64,000 bases of DNA. Origin: Streptomyces canus 299MFChir4.1. Its GTDB lineage: Bacteria; Actinomycetota; Actinomycetes; Streptomycetales; Streptomycetaceae. Shown here piece after piece: positions 1-7,800 of the stretch (the stretch's first letter is position 1; every line of letters begins with the position of its first letter). The stretch is taken from NCBI RefSeq assembly GCF_000383615.1, contig NZ_KB911593.1:1-64000 (forward strand), written 5' to 3'. Under the pieces are notes generated by a model. That model was not told where the DNA came from. It saw only the letters and a list, made by a program, of their open reading frames with translations, and did not search any database. The position numbers were made by a program, and so were the translations under genes.

Positions 1-244
1 CTTTGTACTTCGGGTAGAGCGAGTCGAAGCCGTCGGTGTTGAAGTTGTGGATCACGTCCCGGATCCGGTCCGGACTGGTGAACGTCACCTCGGCGATCTT
101 CGCCACGGGCATGCCCTGCGCCGATAACAGCACCATCTGGGCCCGCCGCCAGGTCACCACGGAACCGGTGCCTCTGCGGATGATCCGCAGCAACCTCCTG
201 CCCTCGTCATCATCGATCTCCCGAATCCGTACTCGTTCAGCCAC
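1..244 (-). CDS. IS630-type transposase, N-terminal part (cut by window edge)
   Basis: Reading leftward from a GTG at 244 gives about 81 residues beginning VAERVRIREIDDDEGRRL and running open to base 1. The segment RRAQMVLLSAQGM followed by VAKIAEVTFTSPDRIRDVI is the homeodomain-like helix-turn-helix found at the N-terminus of IS630/Tc1-type transposases, and DGFDSLYPKY is the family's usual link to the DDE catalytic domain. The catalytic aspartates would lie outside the window, so I cannot say whether the element is intact. No inverted repeat could be fixed upstream of the start (245-519 shows no gene). Confidence 0.75.
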   Translation of the reverse strand, partial: MAERVRIREIDDDEGRRLLRIIRRGTGSVVTWRRAQMVLLSAQGMPVAKIAEVTFTSPDRIRDVIHNFNTDGFDSLYPKYK

Positions 245-519
245 GCGAGCATTCTCGCCGTCCAATGTTGCCCAGCGCAGCAACCGGGCGACACATCACC
301 ACGGGGCGAACGTTGCTTGATGCGGCACTAGGCGGGGACTGGGTGGGGCGGACGCCGAGGGGGAGTGCGAGGAACGGCGACAGGGTTACGGGCGAGCAGC
401 CCTCGGGGCTTGCCGGGCACAGGGGCTGACGGCTTGTTGCGGCCGTTGCCAATAGGCGGCTGCCGAAAGGGCATTCGGAAACGACGGGGGCTTTTGTCGA
501 TTCCGAGGAGCTACGCGCC

Positions 520-1059
520 GTGCGCTCCTTCAAGCGCTGGCTCGCACGCAGTCTGGCCGCACAGGCGGTCATGATCTTCCTTTTAGGCGTGGGGGTCAGC
601 GCCCTGTTCCGCAGGGGCGACCATCCGGTCCTCTGGGTGATCCAGGGGTTCTTCTACGCCGCCATCGGCGTCACGTGCGTGGCCGTACGGCGTCGTCGGG
701 CGAGCCGCGCGGCAGGCACCGACCCGCGCGGCCTCGCCGAGCTCAGCCGCAGGATCCGGCATCGCGAGGTGCCGAGCGAGCCCGGGGAACGCGAATCGAT
801 GCGGCGGCTGGTCGACGACCAACTGAGCCTGCTGGAACGCAACCGCCGGTGGCTGCCGCACTGGCTGGGCCTCATGGGCCTGATCACCGCTGCCCTGCTC
901 GCCCTCGGGGTGGCCACCGGCTCACTGGCCTTCCCGCTCGTTTTCGCGGTCGCCATGATCTGCCTCTGCTGCTGGGTCGTCTGGATGAGGCGCCGGGCCT
1001 TGGACCGCTTCCACTACATGCGCGCAGCACTACGAGAGGAGCACGAACGCGTGTCCTGA
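520..1059 (+). CDS. small membrane protein of unknown function
   Basis: The product is 179 residues from a GTG at 520, preceded by GAGGAG at 505-510. Two membrane segments (about residues 12-50) are followed by a basic patch (RRRRASR), a soluble charged stretch of some 50 residues (RRLVDDQLSLLERNRR looks helical), and a second pair of hydrophobic segments near residues 113-150 ending in the basic WMRRRALDRF. Both ends of the soluble loop are rich in Arg, so the loop and C-terminus are probably cytoplasmic. I recognise no family. GC3 is high throughout, which supports real coding. It lies alone, facing away from the IS630 fragment. Confidence 0.6.
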   Translation: MRSFKRWLARSLAAQAVMIFLLGVGVSALFRRGDHPVLWVIQGFFYAAIGVTCVAVRRRRASRAAGTDPRGLAELSRRIRHREVPSEPGERESMRRLVDDQLSLLERNRRWLPHWLGLMGLITAALLALGVATGSLAFPLVFAVAMICLCCWVVWMRRRALDRFHYMRAALREEHERVS

Positions 1060-1370
1060 AGCGCACAGCACCGTCCTGTACCCGCAACCCGACGCCAGAC
1101 CGTCCGACACACGAAGAGACCGCCTCCCCCCTGCGTTTCCGCAGTGAATCCGTCGAGTCGGTGCTCATCTGGGGGCATGATGCTCGTCCTGAGCACGGAC
1201 CGTCGGAAGGCCCGGGCATTGCGCAGATCTACGGTCCCCTCAAGATCACTCGCTCGCCCCCCATCCAACAGCAGGGAGGTGTGTCCGGCGTTCAAAAACG
1301 CAGACTTCTCGCCCACGTCTCGCCCCAGAGCCCGCTACCGCCCTAGCTCCGCTGCGGTCTGAGGAGGAGC

Positions 1371-1577
1371 ATGGAAGGCAAGCGACCAAGGAGGCCTGCC
1401 ATGAAAACCGGCGCCTCGGACTCGAACTACGAACCGTGGCTGTACTCTCACACGCCCTCCCAGGCTGAGGGCGAGCGGGACGATCCTGCCGAACGCGCGG
1501 CCATGCACCCGGATGTCCCCAGGACTGAGCCGTCCCAGGCGGAAGGCGAACAGGTGGACGACACCCGGGACGGATGA
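1371..1577 (+). CDS. small acidic hypothetical protein with a repeated PSQAEGE motif
   Basis: This short ORF gives 68 residues from ATG 1371 (RBS GAGGAGG just upstream) or 58 from ATG 1401, where AAGGAGG lies at the usual distance. Two good ribosome sites in front of one tiny ORF is unusual. The product is hydrophilic and acidic and repeats PSQAEGE twice (…TPSQAEGERDD… and …EPSQAEGEQVDD…), with no membrane segment or cysteine. No function can be assigned. The stretch 1060-1370 before it holds no gene I can support. Confidence 0.45.
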   Translation: MEGKRPRRPAMKTGASDSNYEPWLYSHTPSQAEGERDDPAERAAMHPDVPRTEPSQAEGEQVDDTRDG

Positions 1578-1621
1578 CCGCCGACAAGCTCGAGGGGCGG
1601 ACCGGGTCTGCTCCGAGGGAA

Positions 1622-1729
1622 TCAGGCGCCCAACGCCACATACTTTGCTGCGACCCAGCCGTCCCGCCCGTTGATGCTGACTGTCTTCCAGTCGTTCGAC
1701 GACAGTGGGATATGAGCGGTACGAGGTCA
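1622..1729 (-). pseudogene. remnant of a bacterial SH3-domain protein C-terminus
   Basis: On the minus strand an open stretch ends at a TGA (1622-1624) and reads TAHIPLSSNDWKTVSI followed by NGRDGWVAAKYVALGA. The pattern x-V-x-I-N-G-R-D-G-W-V-x-x-K-Y-V is the last strands of a bacterial SH3 (SH3b) domain as found at the end of secreted Streptomyces proteins. A stop codon interrupts this frame only about 35 codons upstream, and no signal peptide or start is present, so this is a decayed 3' end. It suggests past deletion at this edge, in keeping with the nearby transposase. Confidence 0.5.
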
Positions 1730-1778
1730 GACACGTCCGCGCCCCCGTCCACCGCGGGTCGAAGAGAGATGATCAACG

Positions 1779-1825
1779 AAAGACCCCCTCTGATCAGGTT
1801 GCGTCCCTGATCAGAGGGGGTCTTT
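1779..1825. terminator. bidirectional terminator downstream of tRNA-Tyr
   Basis: A perfect 19-bp inverted repeat (arms 1779-1797 and 1807-1825, core ACCCCCTCTGATCAG) surrounds a 9-base loop. Each arm ends in AAA/TTT so that both strands finish a G/C-rich stem with a short U run. It lies 8 bases beyond the 3' end of the tRNA gene and probably ends that transcript. Confidence 0.8.
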
Positions 1826-1833
1826 TCTCAGCG

Positions 1834-1915
1834 TGGCGGCGCCAGGATTCGAACCTGGGAAGGCTGAGCCGGCAGATTTACAGTCTGCTCCCTTTGGCCG
1901 CTCGGGCACACCGCC
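1834..1915 (-). tRNA. tRNA-Tyr (GUA)
   Basis: Reading the minus strand from 1915, the gene starts GGCGGTG and ends CGCCGCC plus discriminator A at 1834, a 7-bp acceptor stem with one T-G pair. The anticodon loop CTGTAAA carries GUA (antisense of 1879-1881). GGTTCGAATCC forms the T arm. The total of 82 bases with a long variable arm fits tyrosine class II tRNA. CCA is not encoded. Confidence 0.95.
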
Positions 1916-2150
1916 GGGGTTGCTGCCCTTCGAACCGTCTTACGTCGGTGCTCCGTGGCAACGACGTAAACAATACCCGATGCCGAGGGGTGCTTCGCCA
2001 CCCGATTCATCTGCGCCCGGAGGGCATGGGGTGACTAGGCTTGGGCGGATGCGGCCCGGGTTCACACCGGGCTCGGCGCCCGCCCCCACGTACGCCGATA
2101 CGCATCCGTACGCACGTTGACACGCACCCCGATACAAGGAGCCACAGGAC

Positions 2151-2639
2151 ATGGCCGACTCCAGTTTCGACATCGTCTCGAAGGTCGAGCGGCAGGAGGT
2201 CGACAACGCCCTCAACCAGGCCGCCAAGGAGATCTCCCAGCGCTACGACTTCAAGGGCGTGGGTGCCTCGATCTCGTGGTCCGGCGACAAGATCCTGATG
2301 GAGGCGAACTCCGAGGACCGGGTCAACGCCGTCCTCGACGTCTTCCAGTCCAAGCTGATCAAGCGTGGGATCTCGCTGAAGGCGCTCGACGCGGGCGAGC
2401 CGCAGCTCTCCGGCAAGGAGTACAAGATCTTCGCGTCGATCGAGGAGGGCATCTCCCAGGACAACGCCAAGAAGGTCGCGAAGATCATCCGTGACGAGGG
2501 CCCGAAGGGCGTGAAGGCCCAGGTCCAGGGCGACGAGCTGCGGGTCAGCTCGAAGAGCCGTGACGACCTGCAGTCCATCATCGCCCTGCTGAAGGGCAAG
2601 GACTTCGACTTCGCGATCCAGTTCGTGAACTACCGGTGA
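2151..2639 (+). CDS. yajQ: YajQ-family nucleotide-binding protein
   Basis: This 162-residue protein starts MADSSFDIVSKVERQEVDNA and contains the hallmark YDFKG segment (residues 32-36) and the closing KDFDFAIQFVNYR, both diagnostic of the YajQ/UPF0234 family (usual length about 160). Family members have two ferredoxin-like domains. In some proteobacteria they bind cyclic di-GMP or nucleic acid and act as transcriptional co-regulators, but a role in actinomycetes has not been shown to my knowledge. The start is preceded by AAGGAG at 2137-2142. It is a single-gene unit closed by a hairpin at 2685-2715. Confidence 0.92.
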   Translation: MADSSFDIVSKVERQEVDNALNQAAKEISQRYDFKGVGASISWSGDKILMEANSEDRVNAVLDVFQSKLIKRGISLKALDAGEPQLSGKEYKIFASIEEGISQDNAKKVAKIIRDEGPKGVKAQVQGDELRVSSKSRDDLQSIIALLKGKDFDFAIQFVNYR

Positions 2640-2684
2640 GCCGCTGATTCACCGATCGACACCGATCGGCACCGATCCACGAGG

Positions 2685-2715
2685 AAGGGTGGGCACCTGG
2701 CCGGTGCCCACCCTT
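2685..2715 (+). terminator. rho-independent terminator after yajQ
   Basis: The arms AAGGGTGGGCACC (2685-2697) and GGTGCCCACCCTT (2703-2715) are perfectly complementary over 13 bp with a 5-base loop. The terminator stands about 45 bases after the yajQ stop and also faces the end of the convergent glsB-type gene, so it may serve both. Confidence 0.8.
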
Positions 2716-2740
2716 CTCGCCTGCTGGCTGCGGTTCGGGG

Positions 2741-3007
2741 TCAGTCGCGCGAGTTGCCGAACAGGAGACGGTAGGCGATCAGGAGCACGAGGGAGCCGCC
2801 GATCGCGGCGGCCCAGGTGGGACCGTCGTAGAAGCTCTTGCTGACCGGGTGGTCCAGCCAGCGGGCCGATATCCAGCCGCCGATGAACGCGCCGGCGACG
2901 CCGATGAGAGTCGTCCCGATCAAGCCGCCCGGGTCACGGCCCGGCAGCAGGAACTTGGCGATGGCTCCGGCCAACAGCCCCAGGATGATCCAGCCGATGA
3001 TGCTCAT
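2741..3007 (-). CDS. GlsB/YeaQ/YmgE-family stress-associated membrane protein
   Basis: The 88-residue protein is very hydrophobic and begins MSIIGWIILGLLAGAIAKFL. The glycine-rich LIGTTLIGVAGAFIGGWI in the middle and a last hydrophobic segment IGGSLVLLIAYRLLFG give three membrane helices. GWIxxGLxAGxIAK at the N-terminus and GxxGAxxGG in the second helix are the family signature (transglycosylase-associated protein, Pfam Transgly_assoc). Homologues are often induced by general stress, but the molecular role is unknown. It is a monocistronic unit convergent with yajQ. Confidence 0.85.
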   Translation of the reverse strand: MSIIGWIILGLLAGAIAKFLLPGRDPGGLIGTTLIGVAGAFIGGWISARWLDHPVSKSFYDGPTWAAAIGGSLVLLIAYRLLFGNSRD

Positions 3008-3219
3008 GCCCTGAACCTGCCCTTCCGCGCTGTGCCCGCACTGTCCGCGGACTGTGATCTCCGTCCCGGCGGACCGGGCGAGCGCTCGTGTGCATGGGTC
3101 GTACGTCTTACGAGTCCGGCCTGCGTGCGGTGTTCGTCGAGCGGGTGTTCGCCTTTCGTTGCTGGAGAGGACGTCAGGGCCGCGTCCCTCGGTTGCACGG
3201 CATCAGTAGGGTGCGGCCC

Positions 3220-4464
3220 ATGACGCATTCCGGTGCCGAACTTCGGCGCACGCTGGGAGTAGGTGACGCCGTCGTCATCGGGCTCGGCTCGATGATCGGC
3301 GCGGGGATCTTCGCCGCCCTCGGGCCGGCAGCCAGCGCAGGCGGATCCGGGCTGCTGCTCGGGCTCGGCGTCGCCGCCGTGGTCGCCTACTGCAACGCCA
3401 CGTCCTCGGCGCGGCTGGCCGCCATCTATCCAGCCTCCGGCGGCACCTATGTGTACGGGCGGGAGCGGCTCGGGCCATTCTGGGGTTATCTCGCGGGCTG
3501 GTCGTTCGTGGTCGGAAAGACGGCCTCCTGTGCGGCGATGGCGCTGACGGTGGGTGCGTACGTCTGGCCGGGGCAGGCCCACGCCGTGGCCGTCGCGGCC
3601 GTGGTGGCTCTGACCGCGGTGAACTACGGGGGGATCCAGAAGTCCGCCTGGCTGACCCGGGCGATCGTGGCGGTGGTCCTCGCTGTCCTCGCTTCCGTGG
3701 TGGTCGTGTGTCTGGGGTCCGGGGCCTCACAGGCCGGGCGGCTGGACGCCGGGGTCTCCGGCGGGGTGGGCGGGGTGCTGCAGGCGGCCGGTCTGCTGTT
3801 CTTCGCGTTCGCGGGGTACGCGCGTATCGCGACCCTCGGTGAGGAGGTACGGGACCCCGCGCGCACCATCCCCCGCGCGATCCCCCTGGCGCTGGGCATC
3901 ACACTGGTCGTGTACGCGGGTGTGGCGGTGGCTGTCCTTTCCGTACTGGGCGCTGCCGCTCTGGGCCATGCGAACGCGCCGCTGGCCGAGGCGGTGCGGG
4001 CGGCCGGGATGCCGGGGCTCGTGCCGGTGGTGCGGGTGGGTGCCGCCGTGGCAGCGCTCGGCTCCTTGCTCGCCCTGATTCTGGGCGTCTCACGGACGAC
4101 GCTCGCCATGGCCCGGGACCGGCATCTGCCGGGCGCGCTGGCCGCCGTGCATCCCCGTTTCCAGGTGCCGCACCGGGCCGAGCTGGCCGTGGGCGCGGTG
4201 GTCGCGGTCCTCGCCGCCACGGTGGACGTACGGGGCGCGATCGGTTTCTCCTCCTTCGGTGTGCTCGTGTACTACGCGGTGGCCAACGCGTCGGCCTGGA
4301 CGCTCGGTTCGGCTCCGGCGGCCCGGGGAGTGCCGGTGGTGGGGTTGCTCGGGTGTGTGGTGCTGGCCTTCGCGCTGCCCGGGGTCTCCGTGGCCGCGGG
4401 CGCGGGGGTGCTGGCGGTCGGGGTGGTGGCGTACGGGGTACGGCAGTGGTGGGCGGGGCGGTAG
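3220..4464 (+). CDS. APC-superfamily amino-acid permease
   Basis: This is an integral membrane transporter of 414 residues from ATG 3220. The upstream in-frame extension to 3088 is rejected because it is Arg/Cys-rich and soluble. The N-terminal LGVGDAVVIGLGSMIGAGIFAAL is the helix-1 motif (GxGxMIGAGIF) that binds the amino-acid backbone in APC/LeuT-fold carriers. PASGGTYVYGRERLG at about residue 70 is the conserved helix-3 region. About 12 hydrophobic segments follow, with FAFAGYARIATLGEEVRDPARTIPRAI at the helix 6-7 loop. It probably imports a neutral or cationic amino acid by proton symport, but the substrate cannot be read. No operon partner. Confidence 0.88.
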   Translation: MTHSGAELRRTLGVGDAVVIGLGSMIGAGIFAALGPAASAGGSGLLLGLGVAAVVAYCNATSSARLAAIYPASGGTYVYGRERLGPFWGYLAGWSFVVGKTASCAAMALTVGAYVWPGQAHAVAVAAVVALTAVNYGGIQKSAWLTRAIVAVVLAVLASVVVVCLGSGASQAGRLDAGVSGGVGGVLQAAGLLFFAFAGYARIATLGEEVRDPARTIPRAIPLALGITLVVYAGVAVAVLSVLGAAALGHANAPLAEAVRAAGMPGLVPVVRVGAAVAALGSLLALILGVSRTTLAMARDRHLPGALAAVHPRFQVPHRAELAVGAVVAVLAATVDVRGAIGFSSFGVLVYYAVANASAWTLGSAPAARGVPVVGLLGCVVLAFALPGVSVAAGAGVLAVGVVAYGVRQWWAGR

Positions 4465-4494
4465 ATCAGCGGGCGGGCGCCTCTGAAGGGGTCG

Positions 4495-5064
4495 TCAGGT
4501 CGCGGGGGTCGGCGGTGCCGTGCGTATCGGGAACTCCGCCCAAGGGGGCATCTCCAGCTCCTCGTTCATCTCCTCGTACCAGCCCGTGCCGTCGACCCAG
4601 GCCCGCAGCCAGTCCGTGAGGGTGGGGGCGTCCACGAACCAGGAGTGGTCGCGGTCGCCGGCGTTGGGTTCAAAGAGGAGGACCGGAGCTTCCCGGCTGT
4701 GGCAGTCCACGCACGCGTACATCGCACAGCCCCAGTGGGATATCGGCAGGACACCCTCGGGCCAGGGCCAGTCGGGGTCCTTACGGCCGCTCTTGCGGTT
4801 GGCCAGGTACTGCACGACGGCCGCGGGTTCACCGGCCGGAGCGCTGTCGAGCAGGGGCAACAGGCCGTACTCCGGGCCGAATCCGCCGTCTCCTATCCGC
4901 AGGTAGAGGTCGGCGAGCAGCGGGGGCAGGGGGAAGCCCAGTGCGGCCTCGGCGCGGGCCAGGGTGTCCGCCTCCACCGGCTCGGGCAGGGAAGTCCATC
5001 CCCACGGTCGGGTGTTGCGGGCCTTGTCCGCCACCCGTGCCAGCAACTGCTCGCTCTCGGTCAT
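4495..5064 (-). CDS. SMI1/KNR4-family protein (immunity-like)
   Basis: This soluble protein of 189 residues contains LARAEAALGFPLPPLLADLYLRIGDGGFGPEYGLLPL, the SMI1/KNR4 (SUKH) N-terminal pattern in which a Leu/Pro-rich helix pair is followed by NGG/DGGFGP. Trp- and acid-rich segments (SHWGCAMYACVDC, FEPNAGDRDHSWFVDA, LTDWLRAWVDG) continue the SUKH beta sheet. Many SUKH proteins neutralise polymorphic toxins, while others are orphan regulators. No toxin gene is adjacent. The next gene on the same strand carries a barstar-like domain, a second immunity-type fold. The two are separated by 84 bases. Confidence 0.8.
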   Translation of the reverse strand: MTESEQLLARVADKARNTRPWGWTSLPEPVEADTLARAEAALGFPLPPLLADLYLRIGDGGFGPEYGLLPLLDSAPAGEPAAVVQYLANRKSGRKDPDWPWPEGVLPISHWGCAMYACVDCHSREAPVLLFEPNAGDRDHSWFVDAPTLTDWLRAWVDGTGWYEEMNEELEMPPWAEFPIRTAPPTPAT

Positions 5065-5148
5065 GCATTCATGATGCAGGGCGGGACTGACAACCGGGCA
5101 GGCCTGTGGACAACCTCCGGGTTGTGGAAAATTCCGGCCGATGTCGGC

Positions 5149-6321
5149 TCAGGCGAGGTGGACGTCGACGCGATCGCCTTCGGTGAGAAAGGCGAGGAGT
5201 TCGTCGAAGTCCGGTGGCCGATGGGGGGCCGGCGGTGTGGCTTGCGGGGTGAGGCCAAGATGTCTTCGGGCGACCACGGAATCGTGCCAGACCAGGCGGA
5301 GGGGCGGGGCGGCGCCCCAGTGGCCCCGCAGGCAGTCGTTCAGGGCAGCCAGGCCCCAGCCAAAGTAACCGCCGGGGCCGTTCACCGCCTCGCCCAGGGC
5401 GCAGAAGAACCCGGGCAGGTCGGTGATGTGGCGGCCGTCGAGGTGGAACCTCGTGCCGGGCGGCCGGTCCTGGCCACCGTGCTCGTGATTGTCGAGCGCC
5501 GTGCGAAGCCAGAACTGCCGTCCCCCGTGGTCGCATCGCGCCCAGAGGTTGGACTCCGTCGGGCGTCCCTCGGCCCACAGGTCCCATACCTCGCCGGCCG
5601 CGACGGGCGGTCGCTCCGACCACAGGTCGAGGGTGAGATCGACCAGGCCGGGACCGCGCGCCGACGGGATCCAGGCCCGCAGCTCACCCTCGGCCGCGGA
5701 CTGCACGGGCCGACCGGAGGTGTCGATGCGCAGGACCTTGGCGTGGCCGAGATCCTCCTCCCCTGCGTCCAGCGCCCTCCGCAGAGCGCCTTGTGGAGAA
5801 CAGCCCAGCAGACGCAGAGGGATTTCCGTCGGCTCGTCCGGGCCCTCGGATGTACAGGCCAGGTCCCGGCAGGTGCCATGCGGTTCGCCGTGCGGGCCCA
5901 GGAGGCGGTAGCCCGCGGACAGGGGCGGTCGGCGCGGGTAGTCGTAGGAGTCGCGGTCGAGTGCGGTTCCCTCGATGGTGACGTCTCGCAGTGTCAGGTC
6001 GCGGGCGCTGGGGCGGTCGCCGAGGAGGAGGGCCTCTTCCAGATGCCACTCGCCGACCGCCGCGCCAGTCCTGTCGAGGATCTCCAGGGTCAGTGACCCG
6101 AGGCGCGCCGGTCCTTCGGCGCCCGCGCGGGTGAGGGCTTCACTCAACTGCCCCTCGGGAGCGCAACCGAGAAGGTCGTAGACCTCCCGGAGGGGAGGAG
6201 GCGGGTCGGCGAAGAGATCTTCGGCGTCCTCGCACCACGCCCACGTCTCCTCGTAGCCCTCCCCGCCGTCGAACTCGGCCTGCCGGTCGTACGACAGCAG
6301 GACGTACTTCGGCGTCCCCAC
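5149..6321 (-). CDS. large protein with C-terminal barstar-like domain
   Basis: The product is 390 residues from ATG 6321. Residues about 1-280 are a Trp/Asp-rich soluble region that I cannot name; it contains two LLGC(A/S)P(E/Q)G(Q/A)L motifs (LLGCAPEGQLSEAL and LLGCSPQGALRRAL), suggesting an internal duplication of about 120 residues. The C-terminus has FHLDGRHITDLPGFFCALGEA, then YFGWGLAALNDCLRG, then LRLVWHDS, and ends FDELLAFLTE. These follow the barstar order (G-x-I-x-D, PxYFGxNLDALxDxL, hydrophobic strand, final helix). Barstars inhibit barnase-type RNases. Here no RNase gene is adjacent, so it is an orphan immunity-like protein or a regulator. Confidence 0.75.
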   Translation of the reverse strand: MGTPKYVLLSYDRQAEFDGGEGYEETWAWCEDAEDLFADPPPPLREVYDLLGCAPEGQLSEALTRAGAEGPARLGSLTLEILDRTGAAVGEWHLEEALLLGDRPSARDLTLRDVTIEGTALDRDSYDYPRRPPLSAGYRLLGPHGEPHGTCRDLACTSEGPDEPTEIPLRLLGCSPQGALRRALDAGEEDLGHAKVLRIDTSGRPVQSAAEGELRAWIPSARGPGLVDLTLDLWSERPPVAAGEVWDLWAEGRPTESNLWARCDHGGRQFWLRTALDNHEHGGQDRPPGTRFHLDGRHITDLPGFFCALGEAVNGPGGYFGWGLAALNDCLRGHWGAAPPLRLVWHDSVVARRHLGLTPQATPPAPHRPPDFDELLAFLTEGDRVDVHLA

Positions 6322-6336
6322 TCCCCCGGCCGTCCG

Positions 6337-6729
6337 TCAGCGGGTCGCGAACGGCTCGTCCGTGGGGACGATTTCGCGGCCCAGGGGGAACAGGGACACG
6401 GGGATCAGCTTGAAGTTGGCGATGCCGAACGGGATACCGATGATCGTGAGGCAGAGGACGAGGCCCGTGGCGATGTGGCCCAGGGCCAGCCACCAGCCGG
6501 CGAGGACCAGCCACAGGACGTTGCCGACGCAGGAGGGTGAGCCCGCGTCACGGCGCTCGACCGTGGTGTACCCGAAGGGCCAGAGGGCGTAGACGCCGAT
6601 ACGGAAGGCCGCTATGCCGAACGGGATGCCGATGATGGTGATGCACAGCACCGCGCCCGCGGCCAGGTAGGCGAGGAACAGCCAGAAGCCGCTCAGGACG
6701 AGCCAAATGACGTTCAGGATGGTTTTCAC
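6337..6729 (-). CDS. YccF-domain inner-membrane protein
   Basis: The product is 130 residues from a GTG at 6729 (VKTILNVIWLVLSGFW). It is an internal duplication: each half has a hydrophobic NVxWLVLxGxW segment followed by ITIIGIPFGIAxF (CITIIGIPFGIAAF and CLTIIGIPFGIANF), exactly the YccF repeat, and LFPLGREIVP ends the protein. About four membrane helices are expected. The function of YccF is unknown, though it is often linked to envelope stress. The start overlaps the last four bases of htpX, so the pair is translationally coupled, and a quality-control role beside HtpX is a reasonable inference. Confidence 0.85.
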   Translation of the reverse strand: MKTILNVIWLVLSGFWLFLAYLAAGAVLCITIIGIPFGIAAFRIGVYALWPFGYTTVERRDAGSPSCVGNVLWLVLAGWWLALGHIATGLVLCLTIIGIPFGIANFKLIPVSLFPLGREIVPTDEPFATR

Positions 6730-7589
6730 TGGGGGCGACCTGCCATCTTCTCGAGCCGGGCGATGCGTTCCGCCATCGGCGGGTGTGTCGAGAACATCTT
6801 GGACAGTCCCTGGCCAGGGCGGAAAGGGTTCGCGATCATCATGTGGCTCGCGGTCTCGATGCGCGGTTCGGGGGGCAACGGCAGCTGCTTGGTGCCCATG
6901 TCGAGCTTGCGCAGGGCGCTGGCGAGCGCGAGGGGATCGCCGGTGAGCTGGGCGCCGGACGCGTCCGCCTCGTACTCCCTGGAGCGGCTGATGGCCAGCT
7001 GAATGAGGCTGGCCGCCAGCGGTCCGAGGATCATGATCATCAGCATGCCGAGAAGGCCCGGGCCGTCGTCGTCGTCGGAGCGGCCGATCGGGATCAGCCA
7101 GGCGAAGTTGACCAGGAACATGATCACGGAGGCGAGGGCGCCGGCGACCGACGAGATCAGGATGTCTCGGTTGTAGACATGGCTGAGCTCGTGGCCGATG
7201 ACACCGCGCAGTTCGCGCTCGTCCAGCATGCGCAGGATGCCGTCGGTGCAGCACACCGCGGCGTTGCGCGGGTTGCGGCCGGTCGCGAAGGCGTTGGGCG
7301 CCTCGGTCGGCGAGATGTACAGCCGCGGCATGGGCTGACGGGCCTGGGTGGAGAGTTCGCGGACCATGCGGTACAGCGCCGGTGCCTCGAACTCGCTCAC
7401 CGGACGGGCACGCATCGCGCGTAGAGCCAGCTTGTCGCTGTTCCAGTACGCGTACGCGTTGGTGCCCAGCGCGATCAGGACGGCCACGACCAACCCCATA
7501 CGGCCGAAGAAGCTGCCGATGACGATGATGAGTGCGGACAGTCCCCCGAGGAGGACTGCGGTCCTGAGCCCGTTGTGCCGGCGGTGCAC
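6726..7589 (-). CDS. htpX: HtpX-type membrane zinc metalloprotease (M48B)
   Basis: This 287-residue membrane protease cleaves damaged membrane proteins. After two N-terminal hydrophobic helices (residues 8-45) come MPRLYISPTEAPNAFATGRNP (the family's substrate-groove strand), GHELSHVYNRD with the zinc ligands H133 and H137 and catalytic E134, two further membrane segments (SSVAGALASVIMFLVNFAWLIPIG and GLLGMLMIMILGPLAASLIQLAI), then SREYEADASGAQL supplying the third ligand Glu. STHPPMAERIARLE at the end is also conserved. Length and order are those of actinobacterial HtpX. It shares four bases with the following yccF gene. Confidence 0.95.
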   Translation of the reverse strand: MHRRHNGLRTAVLLGGLSALIIVIGSFFGRMGLVVAVLIALGTNAYAYWNSDKLALRAMRARPVSEFEAPALYRMVRELSTQARQPMPRLYISPTEAPNAFATGRNPRNAAVCCTDGILRMLDERELRGVIGHELSHVYNRDILISSVAGALASVIMFLVNFAWLIPIGRSDDDDGPGLLGMLMIMILGPLAASLIQLAISRSREYEADASGAQLTGDPLALASALRKLDMGTKQLPLPPEPRIETASHMMIANPFRPGQGLSKMFSTHPPMAERIARLEKMAGRPQ

Positions 7590-7800
7590 GGTACGCCCTC
7601 CAAGTGGTGCAGCAGGGGAACCCTTTGCTTACTGGTCTCCGATGTCTTCCGATGCCACAGTCCGTGGTGTCACGTCCAGTGGACCTTCCCGTCTTGCTCA
7701 ACGCCAGGCGAGGACCACTAGTTCCCTTGTGCGCGCGGAGGCCCAGGTGGGCCGTCCGGGTGACGGTCCGGGAGGGCGGTTCAGGTTCGGAAGGGCCGGT

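Noticed and set aside
3088..3219. Upstream start for the amino-acid permease
   Set aside because: The added 44 residues are Arg/Cys-rich and not part of the family; the transporter motif begins right after ATG 3220.
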